Positions 43,509-55,061 of a DNA stretch of 64,000 nt are shown here, one piece after another; position 1 is the first letter of the stretch; the number at the start of each line of letters is the position of its first letter. The notes under the pieces were generated by a model. That model was not told the origin of the DNA. It did no database searches and worked only from the letters and a program-made list of their open reading frames with translations. The position numbers and the translations under genes are program-made. Source of the stretch: [Phialemoniopsis] sp. UDSM-2020 (Eukaryota > Ascomycota > Sordariomycetes > Thyridiales > Thyridiaceae); assembly GCA_018873225.1 (NCBI GenBank), contig JAEILZ010000002.1, forward strand, positions 5,146,001 to 5,210,000, read 5' to 3'.

Positions 43509-45634
43509 AGCTGTTGCATGTCGTTGAGAGAGAGACGGCTAAGAGGGAGAGGTATGGTAGTTATGAAAGACGTGTAAGTCAAGGAGGGAATATTTGAGGA
43601 GGAGGATTGATAATTGAACGCTTTGTGTCAAAGACTAAAATAAATATAGAGAGGATGAGGCACGACAAGTGAGAAGGAAGATGGCGGTAAGGAGGACGAA
43701 TGAAGTTATCTGCGCTTCATGAGAACGAATATCATCGCCGCTGATGTGTATGAGGGTGCAGATAGGCAAGAATCGATTGACTATGACGATGCAGTCCAGG
43801 TTTGACGCCCGAGGCAAAAGCATCCCCGGGCGACCTGTTATACCCTCTCCCGATCACTCGACAGCCTCCTCCTTTTCCCTCGCCCCATCGTCCCGTCCTT
43901 AATCCCTCACCTTTCTTGTTCCCTCGCCTCTTGTTCGCGAATCTTGCGCGAGGGTCTGCATGGCGAAAAATGCCCACCTTTGCCGACTCGGGGTTCTCCC
44001 TGGTGTCGCTCTTGAGCGACAACAGTCGAAATCGACTGGCAGCGAGTGACTCATCCGACTTGCAGTCCCCGCCTACCATGTATGCGGACGGGGTCGTGGA
44101 AACGCACCGCGACACACCGCGCCGGGCCCTCTGAGTGGCCCGAGGGCTGCAGCGGCGGCGGTGCTCCCGCAGGACACCAATGCAGGTTTCGTGCGACGCC
44201 GTCTGGCCTCCTGGTGGTTTGGCCGCTGTCACTGGCCGGCAGTGGACGGGGCATGCTGCAGGCAGGGGTCCGAGTGCAGCTTGAGTGCAGCAAGCAGCCA
44301 TGGGTGATCATGGATCGTCCCCCCGGTCTGCGGGGACGGCCACCTGCTCGTAGCGCTATCGATAAGCCGGGTGGCTGGGGCGAGAGCTCAAGTGCTGCTT
44401 TCTCATGCAGAGATGCATCCTCTCGCCTCTTGGCAGCCGCTGTCATTGGGTCGTCGATAGTGCGCCAAACACCAAACTGACACGTTTGACGCGCGCTGGC
44501 GCTGCGCGTCGGCCCAACCCGTGAAACAAGCGCTCCGTTGGCACCGTCGAAGCCCTAGAAGTGTTCCCCAGACTGTCACTTCTATGGAGCAAGTCTTGTG
44601 CGCTTTTGGGTCATTGACGACTTACATATTACGGGCCTCGACCTCGACCTGTCCTGTCTCTTGATGCAGGTCCCCAGATCGTCAGAATGGGCGTCATAGG
44701 CGCCGTGCGCCAGGGTCTGCAGGCCATAGGCATGACAGTGTATGAATTGGGGACAATGACCCCAGACTTAGTGATGCAATGAGGCGAAATCCGAGAAGGT
44801 CGTCGCATCCAATAACAAACCCATTGGCTTGATCCGGGTGTTTCTCGTGGCCACTCGTGGCACACCACGGCCACGGTTGTCCACGCTTTTACCGCCCACG
44901 AGCCACGCTTCCTTTTCTCCCCCACGCCCACGCGTCGACGGGCCCATCAAGGATCTCCGTTCTGCAGCTGCTCCACCCTTTCGATGGAAAACGTCCTCCC
45001 GGTAAAATGTGTTTCGAAACAAAGTGCCCGGGATGGTGCCCTGTCACCGTTGGCTCCCTCCTTGTGTAAGTCTGGACTCATATCCCATTGGTCCTAACGA
45101 CAACACCGCTCCAGCTTTGACTCCCTTCCGTTTTGCCACTTGGCTACCGCGGGTCCTAAGTCGGACACCATCAGTCGGTGTCATGGTGTGATGAGTCTTG
45201 TCTGGAACGGGTCCAACGGCCTGTCAGGGCTCTGCTGGCATCCAGCCCTGCTAGCTCGAGGCTCCATAGGTCTTCAGGTCTGTGTCATTGCGGATCGAAA
45301 CACACGAAATGGGTGGATGGCATTGCACGGAATCACCAGGGCTCACAGACCTAGCTTTGTTGATGCTGATGCAACGGCTTCAGATGACTGATTGGCAGCT
45401 TTGCAACTTTTGCCTTTTCTGATTCATTGCTACCATCTTTTGAGACGGCTGCTGCGGATTTCTTGGTTTTCTTGATAAGGACTAGCCAGTTCCACTGACT
45501 GATGCTGATTTCAGGAGCAGCATTTTTGTCTCATCAAAGTGTGATGCATTCAAGACAGTCAAATGGTGGTCCAGTCCCGCCAAGCTTGACGAGTCTCGGA
45601 AAGAAGTAATGCCAGGATCTCCCGCAGTTGAGAT
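43509..45634. other. Intergenic region, 2.1 kb
   Basis: It holds the F-box gene promoter at its left end and the 3' side of the nitronate monooxygenase gene at its right end. ORFs on both strands (for example 43732-44301 minus and 44046-44480 plus) are low-complexity or pattern-free, so none is called. Confidence 0.5.
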
Positions 45635-47111
45635 TTACAGAGAAGACTGCAGCTTCTGTAGTCTCTGCCTCGCCCCTTCCCTGACCTTCTTGACAATCTC
45701 TCCGGCGGGCAGGAGCTCCTTGACCAGCCCAACTCCCGTGCCCCTACATGACACCAGGTTATCATCATTTGTTTGACAGCGGTATATGGCACGCCTTGGG
45801 TTTGGACTTACGACCATGTAACGAGGCGAGTGGCGTCGCCACTGGATTCTGCCTCCTTGTATTTCTTCCTGTTCTCCTCAAACGTGACGCCCGAAACATG
45901 CTCCTCGTAAGACTTGTTGATGATCGCTCGTCCATCGTACAATCCTGGCCAGACGACAGTCTGCCGGATATCGTCATGGAAGGTAGATCTGTTTCAGAGT
46001 CAATCGACATGTCAAATCCGTGATCGTTGCCAGCATATCTCATACTTGACTGTGAGTTGCCCGCCATCTTTGCCCTCGAGAATGGCCTTTCGATAGTAGC
46101 CAGCTGCTGTGCACTCTTCAGAAGCAAGGAACTAAGTAACGATGTTAGCCCATATGCACCTCTGGGTGTGAAAGCTCCATAATGTGACAATTTCTTACCC
46201 TTGTTCCCATGACAGCCGCGTCCGCACCTGTTCAGACCACATCAGTATCAAAAACCTCACTTCCCGCACCACACATTTGCCTTGCTCTCGCTACTCACCC
46301 AGAACCAGCGCCGCAGCTACACCCCTCTCGTCGGCGATACCACCTGCGGCAATGAGCCCAATACCGCTCCCCGCGAACTCCTCGTCCAGCATGTCCCGCA
46401 CCTCAGGCACGAGGCTCACCACGCTCGCGCCGCTAGCAAACTGATGCCCGCCCGCATCAATACCCTGCGCCACGACGGCGTCGGCGCCCTCGCTTGCCGC
46501 CTCGCGCGCCGCGGCGACAGAGCCGACCTGCACAATGGCCTTGATCCCAGCGCCGTGCAACGCCTTGATGATCTCGGCGTGCGGGGCGGCACCCTTTCCC
46601 GTGGCGTCGCGATCGGGCGCAAACAGCCACACGGCCGTGACGCCGTGCTCGGTGAGCATCGGGACCGCGGCCTCGGCGAAGCGCGTCACGCTGGCGTGGA
46701 AGGTGAGAAAGCCGGCGCCCAAGGGTGCCGAAGGGCCCAGGACGCGCCGGGCGGTGGCGAGCTCGGCCGCCATGGTCTTGAGGCCTGCGCCGCCGGGGGT
46801 GAAGTCCATGCCGAGCGGGACGACACCTTTTATCACATGTGTTACCAGATGCTTGACTTTCGTGTTCAATTGAACCGTAGACACATACCTAGACCTCCGG
46901 CCTTGGACACCTCGGCCGCCAAGGTGCCGTTGGAGGCGCCGAGCATGGGGGCGCTCAGGATCAGCGGCTTCTGGACGCCTGGCAGCCAGGAAAACATGTT
47001 CTTGGAAGATGTGGAACTCATTCTGAAGAAAGGCGACCTGAACCTTGCCGCGAGTGTCTGCTGTCGAGTTCTGAGAAAGGTTGCTGTCGTGTGTAGACCG
47101 CGAGACGACAT
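45635..47111 (-). CDS. Nitronate monooxygenase (2-nitropropane dioxygenase family)
   Basis: Six exons (47111-46889, 46826-46299, 46227-46199, 46131-46046, 45988-45812, 45743-45635) join in frame to 383 residues. The FMN-dependent TIM barrel is clear: PLILSAPMLGASNGTLAAEV, SKAGGLGVVPLGMDF across intron 1, IVQVGSVAAAREAASEGADA, the catalytic-region motif GIDAGGHQF with its His, IGLIAAGGIADERGVAAALV, and the phosphate-binding GADAAVMGTRFLASEEC across introns 2 and 3. The C-terminus (HDDIRQTVWPGLYDGRAIIN; TWSGTGVGLVKELLPAGEIV) also fits the family. These enzymes oxidise toxic propionate 3-nitronate or alkyl nitronates. The first 30 residues (SSRGLHTTATFLRTRQQTL) look like a mitochondrial presequence; internal Met31 or Met37 could also be starts. 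Confidence 0.9.
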
Positions 47112-48026
47112 GGTTTCATCGTCTCGACATTCAGAATCCCTGCCGGTTCTTAAGCACTGAAGTGGTTCCGTCTTACACCGTGAGTCAAGGCCGTAAATAG
47201 CGACCTCGGCCCACCGGAGCTGGCCGCCGTTTTAGCATTCGTGCACTAGGCCGCAATTCCCGTCCCACCCGCATCGACAAGAATGACGAAGTTAGAAGGT
47301 TAATTGCTGACAAAGTGCATTAGATCGAACGAAACATTTCCGCGCAAATAGTTGCTACAAAAAGGCGAGCAATTCCGTAATCATATGCGGGGAAATAAGA
47401 ACAGAGCAGAGCCCCATGTCCCTTGGAAACCTCACCTCCCGATCCCCACTCGGCGCCCAAGTGGGATGTAAGTCACCGAAGCAAACTGATTCCCATATCA
47501 GTCGGGTTGTTTGTTCGTCCTTTCAGGTGATGCTCTCATCGTCAGTCTCGGGGACATACACATTGATTGTCTTCGGCTTAGAGATCCGAAACAGGAACGC
47601 GCAGCCCGAAGGCCTCGCACGGGAACGTGTCGGCGCAGCTTCTGATCCCAGCTAGTGAATCCTCCGGTGCCAAGGCGGTGAGAATGTAGTCTTCAAGATC
47701 AATAATCACAATATTCAATATCAAGCCGTTCGGATATTTTTGTCACCTACGGAGCAAAGCCCAGAGTCTAAATCAGGCTGCAGAGATCCCAATGGATGTC
47801 AGAAAAAAGGACAGTAATGAATCTCTACATGAACTGCTAACAGAGAATTCGAAGCGGACTCACAATTCACTGATCTATTCACACTAGGCCATGGACAAAT
47901 CCCCTCCAATCTGCATAGACACGACACCTTTCGGAAGCGATCGATTAAGCTTCGAGGTATATCTGGGGGAAGCAATCACTTAATCCTTTACCCACTTACA
48001 TGGCTAGCTAAGAATTGCTTCCAGCA

Positions 48027-48287
48027 AGTTCCAGGCATCATGAAGTCCGAGCCATCGCCGCCCAGCTACAGCAGCATGAGTCTCTCGTTGCTCAAATGGC
48101 CATGATCCTTGCAAGCGCATATCATAACCAGAGCGAGGTCGAGACCTTGCTCGGGTTGGCAAAGGGCTTTCGGAGACCGCAGTATATATATGGACCATTT
48201 CCTTCCATGAGGAGCAGATGTATTTCTAGTCATTTGCATCTTTCTTGGTCAATATACAGTCCTAGTCCTCTCAAGAAGATATTTTGA
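48027..48287 (+). other. Possible coding remnant (helical open frame without a start)
   Basis: An open frame without a usable ATG reads HHEVRAIAAQLQQHESLVAQ, then MAMILASAYHNQSEVETLLG, before it degenerates and stops at 48285-48287. Its codon use and amphipathic pattern are more gene-like than the surrounding DNA. A plausible acceptor (GCTTCCAG) precedes it. No joined gene model could be built, so it may be a decayed exon or chance. Confidence 0.22.
48183..48190 (+). promoter_or_regulatory. TATA-like element upstream of the SDR gene
   Basis: TATATATA about 140 bp before the SDR start codon. The position suits a fungal core promoter, but it overlaps the remnant frame above. Confidence 0.4.
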
Positions 48288-48328
48288 ATATCTTGATATC
48301 CTACCCGTCTCAAAGCCTGCTCTAGAAT

Positions 48329-49092
48329 ATGTCTTCTCGAACCAAGCTTCCTCTCATTCTTGTAGGCTCTGGCCCCGGGATCGGCAAGAGTGTCGCTTCA
48401 GTCTTCGCCTCCAAGAGGTTTGACAGCATTGCTCTCATCTCCCGAGACAGCTCGAAACTAGAAAAAGACTGCCAGGCTGTCAAAGAAGCCGCGCCGTCCG
48501 CCACCATAAAGACTTATGCCGTCGACATCACCGACTCCGAGAAGTTCGTCAGCGTCCTGAACCAGATATCAGCCGAATTCGGACCGCCAGAGTGTCTTTA
48601 TTTCAACGCGGCTAGGGTCATTCCCTCGGAGCTATTCAAGTTCACCAACGATGAGCTGATTTATGACTTCAAGGTATCTACTCACATGAATGGAACTCGA
48701 GATAACATAGAAATTGACGATGAAAGATCTCGTGCACTGCGCTCCACGACGCCGCAAAATGGGCACTCCCTCAGCTCCTCAAGCTGGCCAACTCTGGCGA
48801 CAAATCAGTTCGCCCATCGATACTGGTCACAAGCTCCCTGTTGCCGTTTGACCCGATCCCGCAGCTGTTTGCGCTCTCGGCGACCAAGGCCGCCCAGCGG
48901 AACATGATGCAGTCCTTGAACAAACTCTACGGATCCCAGGGCGTTCACCTTGGCCTTGTCGTTGTTGGGGGGGCCGTAGATCCAAGTGCTGCCAACCTCA
49001 ATCCTGCCAACATTGCAGAGCGGGCGTGGGAGTTCTTTGCGGAGGCCAATTGGTGGGATGAGAAAAAGTTCGAGGTTGAGATTGCCCCTTGA
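48329..49092 (+). CDS. Atypical short-chain dehydrogenase/reductase lacking the catalytic Tyr
   Basis: Two exons (48329-48673 and 48727-49092) joined over a 53-bp intron (GTATCT...GAAAG, branch TTGACGA) give 236 residues. The Rossmann nucleotide-binding motif is GSGPGIGKSVA (about 13-23), followed by ISRDSSKL. YAVDITDSEKF marks the adenine-ring site, NAAR is the variant of the NNAG motif, and LVTSSLLPFDPIP holds the active-site Ser region. The usual YxxxK is replaced: the sequence reads LSATKAAQRN, with Leu where Tyr is expected and the Lys kept. The C-terminus VHLGLVVVGGAVDPSAANLN is typical of a subgroup with GSGPGIG. Loss of Tyr suggests a changed reaction or only a binding role. It lies 450 bp upstream of, and co-oriented with, the NACHT/ankyrin gene. 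Confidence 0.82.
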
Positions 49093-49542
49093 TGTGGACA
49101 TCAGATGGGTTTAACTTCAAGATGTTCTGTCTTGTAATTGGGTCCAAACACTCTTCAGTCAAATGCAGCCTACTGTGTGCACTCTTCTTACGCCTTCTTC
49201 ACAGTCTTAGTTGTGCGACAAGTGACTGAAAAGTAACATTGGAAAGCTACACCGAGTTCAGGAATTGCGCCTCATCAATTAATTTATTTTGTTTGCCTCA
49301 CGCCCTCTGAATTTAACCTGCATGTATGGGTTGCCTCCCGGTCAGCCTCGAGGATAAATAAGAAGGCCTCCCAGAACGTAGCCTCACTGGCCAAATATTC
49401 ATGGCAGCGATCAATTGAATAAACCGGAGCTCAGACATGAAAACAAAGTAAAGCCGCGTGCTCCCAACAATCCGGTATAATTCGAGCTATTGGGCGTATT
49501 TTTCAGCCTATCACGCAGGCAAGAAGCACAAATGTACCGACG
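49093..49542. other. Intergenic region between the SDR and NLR-like genes
   Basis: 450 bp, AT-rich in the middle; it presumably holds the SDR 3' UTR and the promoter of the NLR-like gene. No distinct motif seen. Confidence 0.5.
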
Positions 49543-52500
49543 ATGAATCAATACGCTCAAGATCGTTCACTCTCTTCTGTCTGCACACCTAGTTCACTCA
49601 AGGAAAAGGCGACAGACACAAGTCAAGGTTCGATATCAGCATATAGACTGCATCGCGACTTACACGAACACGATATCCCCATGGCCCTGTGCCGCCGCAC
49701 GATGAGTTCCGATCTCCCCAAGTCACTGACTGGGTCACATACTCGCCCGTCAACTCCCGAAATCTCCGAGGGGCAGGACCCCTTAATGGCATCAAGCCGG
49801 CTCGAGGAAGAAAGATCGAACTTATGGAAGGATGCATACGAGACTCTGCGTCATGATGACGAGGAACTTGTTCAACATTACGAAAGGCTACTGAAGGATC
49901 AGTTCGACATGTCACCGATGGGAATCTTGCCTGCCCAGTTATCTCATGTGGCAGACATCCAGCTGAAGAGAGTGGCCAAGAAACTGTGGAAGTTCAAGTG
50001 GTCGGGAAGTGAACACACAGTCCGCGACAAAGTCGAGGGGATTTTAAACATGTTGAACAAATCAGCGAACTTCATATCCGTGGCCATGACACACGCACCA
50101 TCATACGTTTCCGTCCCATGGTCAGCAATAACGGCACTCATACCAATGCTATTGAACGATTTCAAGGAGCACAAAAGCTGCATATCTGGCCTGGAGACCA
50201 TGGCAAGGATAACGTTCGCTTACCAGATAGCGGAGAACACTTTTCTCAGCCATGAAGACACAAAAGGCTTGTACAGGAAGACAGTAGCCGATCTTTATGT
50301 TGCCATCCTGAAATACCAGGCCCTAGCTATCAAATACTTCAGCAAGTCAACTTTGCGGCGACTTGGCAAGAATGCATTGGGATCTAGCGAGTGGGCTAAC
50401 ATGCCAACTACCTTGTCTGCTCTGGACGGCGATACGAGGAGGACGCTGCAGTACCTTGGAGTTCACTACCAGACCGAGCGTCTGAAAATGGTGGAGTCTC
50501 TCTTCAAGTCGACGCTGCAGCACTTTGATGTTGAGCTGGAACGACCGGGCAACGAGAGAGAGGAAATATCGAAAGTACTCAACTGGGTTTCAGCTGTCCC
50601 CTTCGGCCTTGATCATCATGACATCCGCCAGAACCTAGGAGAAGATCATGTTAGTTCTGGCTTGTGGTATCTGCAACATCCACTCACAAGAGCCTGGAGA
50701 GACGAAAGTACCACGGTCCAAAGCCACTGGCTCCGGGGAAGTCTTGGAGTGGGGAAGAGTTCATTGTTTTCAATTCTCATAGAGGATTTGGCGTCTTCAT
50801 CGGAGGAACGTCTTGCATTCTTCTACTGCTCAAAGAAATCAGATAAAAGAAGTGAGTGGACTATCTTCGCCACGCCCGCCGAGAGGTTCCCTTGTCTTTC
50901 TTACGTGATTCTTATTACTGGCTTTTCGAATGCGTAACTAAGTCTAGTGTTGTCATAGACGAGCGGGCGAGCAGCCGAAATGATTCCGCGAATGTGCTTC
51001 GGTCTGTTTTGGCGCAGTTAGCTGTTTGCAGCAGTGGCAGAACAGTTCACGATGAACTTGTGAAACGATACAGACGTGATCGATACGGCGAATTTGCAGG
51101 CCTTGCCATATCTATGCAGGATTGCGTTGAGCTCCTGGAGGATATCTTTCTCGCTAACCTTTCGGTTCGCTTCAATATTGTTATCGATGCGCTGGATGAG
51201 TGCCCTGATCACGATAAATTGCTCACGTCTCTGTGTAGAGCTGTGTCCGACAAATCCAACGTCAAAGTCGCATTTTCCAGCCGCTTCAACGTCAACGTTG
51301 AAGAGTATTTTATCAAGTCCCATGTTGTCACGGTTGAAACACAGAATAAGGATGACATCGAGAGATACCTTGATCTCGAGCTCGAGAAGCGGCAAGTAGG
51401 CAGCAGAATTACCCATGGGCAGATTGTGAGGTTGAAACGATGCCTGACGGAACAAGCCAACGGAATGTCAGTGTTTATTCAGCCTAGTAGAATTATTTCC
51501 TCTACCTACTGACCTCAATTAGGTTTGTGTGGGTGAAATTGCAACTCAACCTTGTCCTTCATGAATCAAGGCCGAAGAGGGTGCGATTACAAGAAGACAT
51601 TGAGTCAAGGCTGACCACCCTAGAGAAGTCCCAAGTGCTCGGCGAGAACCTCTTGACCGTGGCCTACGACGAGGTGTACGACGCTGCCATCGGCGGCGAT
51701 GATCAACACCGACGCAAGAAGTTCGTTGTCACTGCTCTACGATGGGTGCTTTCTGCCCTGAGGGCACTAACACTGAGGGAGCTAGCATTTGCAGCATGCG
51801 TGCAGCCAAACGGCACCATAGCCGAGGGTTTACATGAACGAGATATTCTTGATTTCTGCAGCAATCTACTTGTAGAAGACTCTGCTGGAGTGATTAGACT
51901 CGCTCATCTTTCTGCGCGTCAATACCTGGAGAGTCGAATTCCTCCGGACTTTGAAAATGATCTCGCACATCTACAAGCAGCACTAACATGTCTTTTCTTC
52001 GCGAAGTCTCCACGTTACCATGAAATTGAGACGACATCTGACGATATTCGTTGCGGCAGCCTCATCTTGACAAAAAGCTTTCGCCACTATGTCTCATCAT
52101 CATGGGTCATCCACTGTCGTAACGCACGAAAGACACAAGACCTGAAGCGGTGCATGTCTGACGTTGCGACCATGCAGTCCCTCTGGCAGGCCAACGCCTC
52201 GATGACACTTCCGAGGAGTGTAACTCGGTTCAATCCCAACGCCCCGAATTCTAAGAAGAGAAAGAGCGAAGCAAGCGAACATTATCTTGGTCATGCTCGA
52301 CCCCAGCTGCAAAATGCAGTGTCATCTTCGGATGAGTCATTTTGTAGGCCTATCAGTTTCGAGCCTATCCGACCACCCATGCCTGAAGTTGTCAAATTCA
52401 CCAGCGACGAGAAGTATCAGATGAAACATCAGAGAACTGGGTACTCACCTCAGCAGCCTGCCTACCCTTCACCTTGTGTATATCTTCCTGACCGAGGTGT

Positions 52501-53701
52501 TCGCGGTGTCCGGCCTGCATCACCACCCGTCGCCTTTGCGTCGATGTCGGGTCCTTCGATCCCAGCGTTAGGAGACAAAAACACCGATGCTCATGCCGCC
52601 CGGTCTTATCTTCCAGAAGTACGACATGTCCCTTCTATTGAAGTCAGTGACTTGGACGACGATGCGGCATGGCACAATCGCGAAGAGACAACATCCTTCA
52701 CACAGCCTGACGACAAGACTATACCATGCATGCAGGCTCAGGACGAGCTTCTAGCCTTCACGCAGCCTAGGGGACCAGTTCCACAGGGTGTCACTAGTTG
52801 GGAAACTTTTGGAAAGAGCAGCTGGATGCCACCACCGAGGAATGATTGCGATGCTAAGGCTAGCTTGTCCTCCGCCAAGATGCCTAATCTTCATCCTCAT
52901 AACCACGGGCAACCAAACCCCATGGAAATAGGCCAAGCTGTTCCAAACGAGGAACCGAGGATGTCTGAGACTCAGGTTGTTTCCACATACGGTGGAGCCT
53001 CTCCTCGTCCTTGCTCTCTGTCAACTGGTGGGAGTACTATGGGACCTCCATCCAAGCCTCAAGCTGTCACCGAGAAGCTGGACCTCTTCGATGCCCAGGA
53101 CTGCGCCTTGGAACCACCCAGTCATGGTCCGATGCAGTACTCAGCTCCTAGTGCCTCAAGGCAACGCAGGACTGAGTCCGACTTCGGCCTGAGGATGGCC
53201 CAGCAAATGGCAAGACATGCCGCCCAACTTTCACATGAATCCTCCCTCCGGTCGAAAAGATGGGGATCGGGCAATTATCACACGCTCTCACGATACATCG
53301 CGGAAGGTGGTGACCTTGACGAACAAGATGAAAACGGAGAGACCCGGCTTCACAAAGCGGTCGAAAATGCCGACGTCAACGTGGTCGAGCTGTTGTGCAA
53401 CGCCCAGGCATCCTTGGACGTCGATAACAAAGTTGGACGTACTGCGCTCCACCTTGCCGTGATCAAGCAGAATATGGTCCTCACTTCGATGCTGCTCAAG
53501 GCGGGTGCCTACAAGAATGCTCTAGACTATCGCGGCTTCTCGCCACTGCACCTGGCGTTCATGAGCGGATCTGTTGCGATGGTTGAAATTTTGCGTGCGG
53601 TGAACGCTGACGATCGTGCAAAGGACAGCTTTGGGAAGACACCGGAGGAATATGCGCCTCGCCCGGGCTCATACTGGCCCGGGGCTTATTTACATAGTTG
53701 A
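49543..53701 (+). CDS. NLR-like NACHT-ankyrin STAND protein
   Basis: Three exons (49543-50851, 50959-51466, 51523-53701) give 1331 residues. Intron 1 (107 bp) uses the acceptor TGTCATAG, because nearer AG sites lead to stops; intron 2 is 56 bp (donor GTCAGT). The N-terminal domain (about 90-290) matches the fungal NACHT_N/NWD type: MTHAPSYVSVPWSAITALIP, then LYRKTVADLYVAILKYQALA. NACHT follows with Walker A GSLGVGKSS (399-407) and Walker B FNIVIDALDEC (508-518). A winged-helix segment (about 665-760) contains ALRWVLSALRALTLRELAFA. A disordered Pro/Ser-rich linker of over 350 residues comes next, then ankyrin repeats (about 1189-1318; GETRLHKAVENADVNVVELL, GRTALHLAVIKQNMVLTSML, GFSPLHLAFMSGSVAMVEIL). 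Such proteins act in fungal non-self recognition or regulated cell death; the ligand and effector are unknown here. The start codon could also be a later Met. Confidence 0.87.
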
Positions 53702-53788
53702 GTCGTGGGAAGATGACACTGAGTTTCCGGCCATACTCTGCGGAGGTGTTTGTATAAAGATATGCATATCTGCCCCTTCAGATCCCTC

Positions 53789-54385
53789 CTAGCACAAGCA
53801 TGGCAGATGCAACGTCTGATAGTTACTACACGTCCCGCTCGGCGTCGCGCTGCCCGTCTGCAGCCACACCTGCCAATACTGCGAATCGAGCTGGCACGCC
53901 ACAAAGTTGAGCTCTGCAACCCGGGTTAACAACCATTTCTTACCCTAAGTTCACACGACAAGAGGGCTCAAAAAACTCACGTCTGCCCAACGAGCTCCCC
54001 GTGCTCGTAATGATGGTATCCCCCTCGAGCGCCCAGGCTTTAGTCGCCGCCTCCTTGTCGAACGTGAGCGTTTTGTACGAGGTCGTGTCGGCGCCAATGT
54101 TCATGTACAGGCTCGTGTTGGTCGACTGGATCGTCGAGGAGCCGATATTGAAGTACTCGCTGGTCTTTTCGGGGCCGAGGACCACGAGGGACGCTGTGAA
54201 ACGAAGAAGTCAAAGTCAGAACAGCTTGTCGTAGCAGAGGTGATGGTATATGACTTACTGTTCTTCGGGTAGGCTTGTAGATAGTAGTGGAAGACGGGGC
54301 TCGTGACAGCGCGGATCTGCTCCGGCTTGGCCAGGACGGCCGGAGCCGCCGAAGCAAGTAGTGCGAGAAGGGAAGTTAGTTGCAT
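53789..54385 (-). CDS. Small secreted protein of unknown function
   Basis: Three exons (54385-54259, 54193-53981, 53913-53789) give 154 residues; introns are 65 and 67 bp. A signal peptide is clear (about 1-19, LTSLLALLASAAPAVLA). The mature protein is compact and beta-prone: VFHYYLQAYPKNTSLVVLGP, YFNIGSSTIQSTNTSLYMNI, then KAWALEGDTIITSTGSSLGR, LNFVACQLDSQYWQVWLQTG and TPSGTCSNYQTLHLPCLC. It has N-glycosylation sequons and a few C-terminal cysteines. The pattern resembles fungal cell-surface or wall-associated proteins of the PhiA type, but this is not firm; an effector-like role is also possible. Its stop lies 87 bp from the stop of the convergent NLR-like gene, so the 3' UTRs probably overlap. 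Confidence 0.72.
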
Positions 54386-55061
54386 CTTGTACCCTCAGTT
54401 GAAGAGTTCAACAGTTGTATTCTAGTATTCTCCTGTGCGAGTGGAAGCAAGGGCCCAAGAGGGGTCAGCCATCGCCATGACTATGGATTGTCTATATATC
54501 TAAAGTTGGTTCCGGGTTCTTCAACTTGGGCCCAGGATCTCGCAAGGTAAACCTCCGTACCCAATTACTGCGTGCGATCTATATGGCGGATAAATTCAAG
54601 GTATGTCCCTAAGGTAACCTTTGGCTTAATTAACACTGGCTTTGGGCACAGACACTACATCCGCTGTCTCCTAGCCTCCCTCAAATGAGATCGGCAGAGA
54701 ACGCAACCTGGAAACTGGAAAGTCGAGAGTGTATAAAGCGATGCTTGTAATGACGTCTCAGGAACGCCGTGAATCCATTATACTAGCAACTAACCTCGAG
54801 GTCTTGCTGGAATCTAGTAACTTTCCGCGCGTAAAGCAAATGATATCAAGAGCTCGTCGTGACGAAGCTCGCCCCAAAACTCCTCATTAAGGACCCTCTC
54901 CTAGTCTGCCGCCACATGCCTGAGCAGCAGTCCATTCTATGCATGCATGCTGAAATGTCAAAATCTCATCGTCCATCCTTGTTTCAAGGATTCGCCGCTC
55001 CATCTTCTTTCCGCGCAAAGAGGCACCGAGAGGTGCATCCGACAAAATTAAAATCGCTTCC
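54386..55061. other. Intergenic region upstream of the secreted-protein gene
   Basis: 676 bp between the secreted protein start and the 3' end of the SPX gene, both on the minus strand. No gene or clear motif found. Confidence 0.5.

Larger units (their letters stand above)
47112..48328. other. Divergent intergenic region between the nitronate monooxygenase and SDR genes
   Basis: About 1.2 kb holding two divergent promoters. It contains a possible coding remnant at 48027-48287 and a TATA-like element at 48183-48190. Confidence 0.5.

Noticed and set aside
43732..44301. 189-codon minus ORF upstream of the F-box gene
   Set aside because: Rich in Arg, Gly, Cys and Ser without a pattern; it overlaps other equally open frames.
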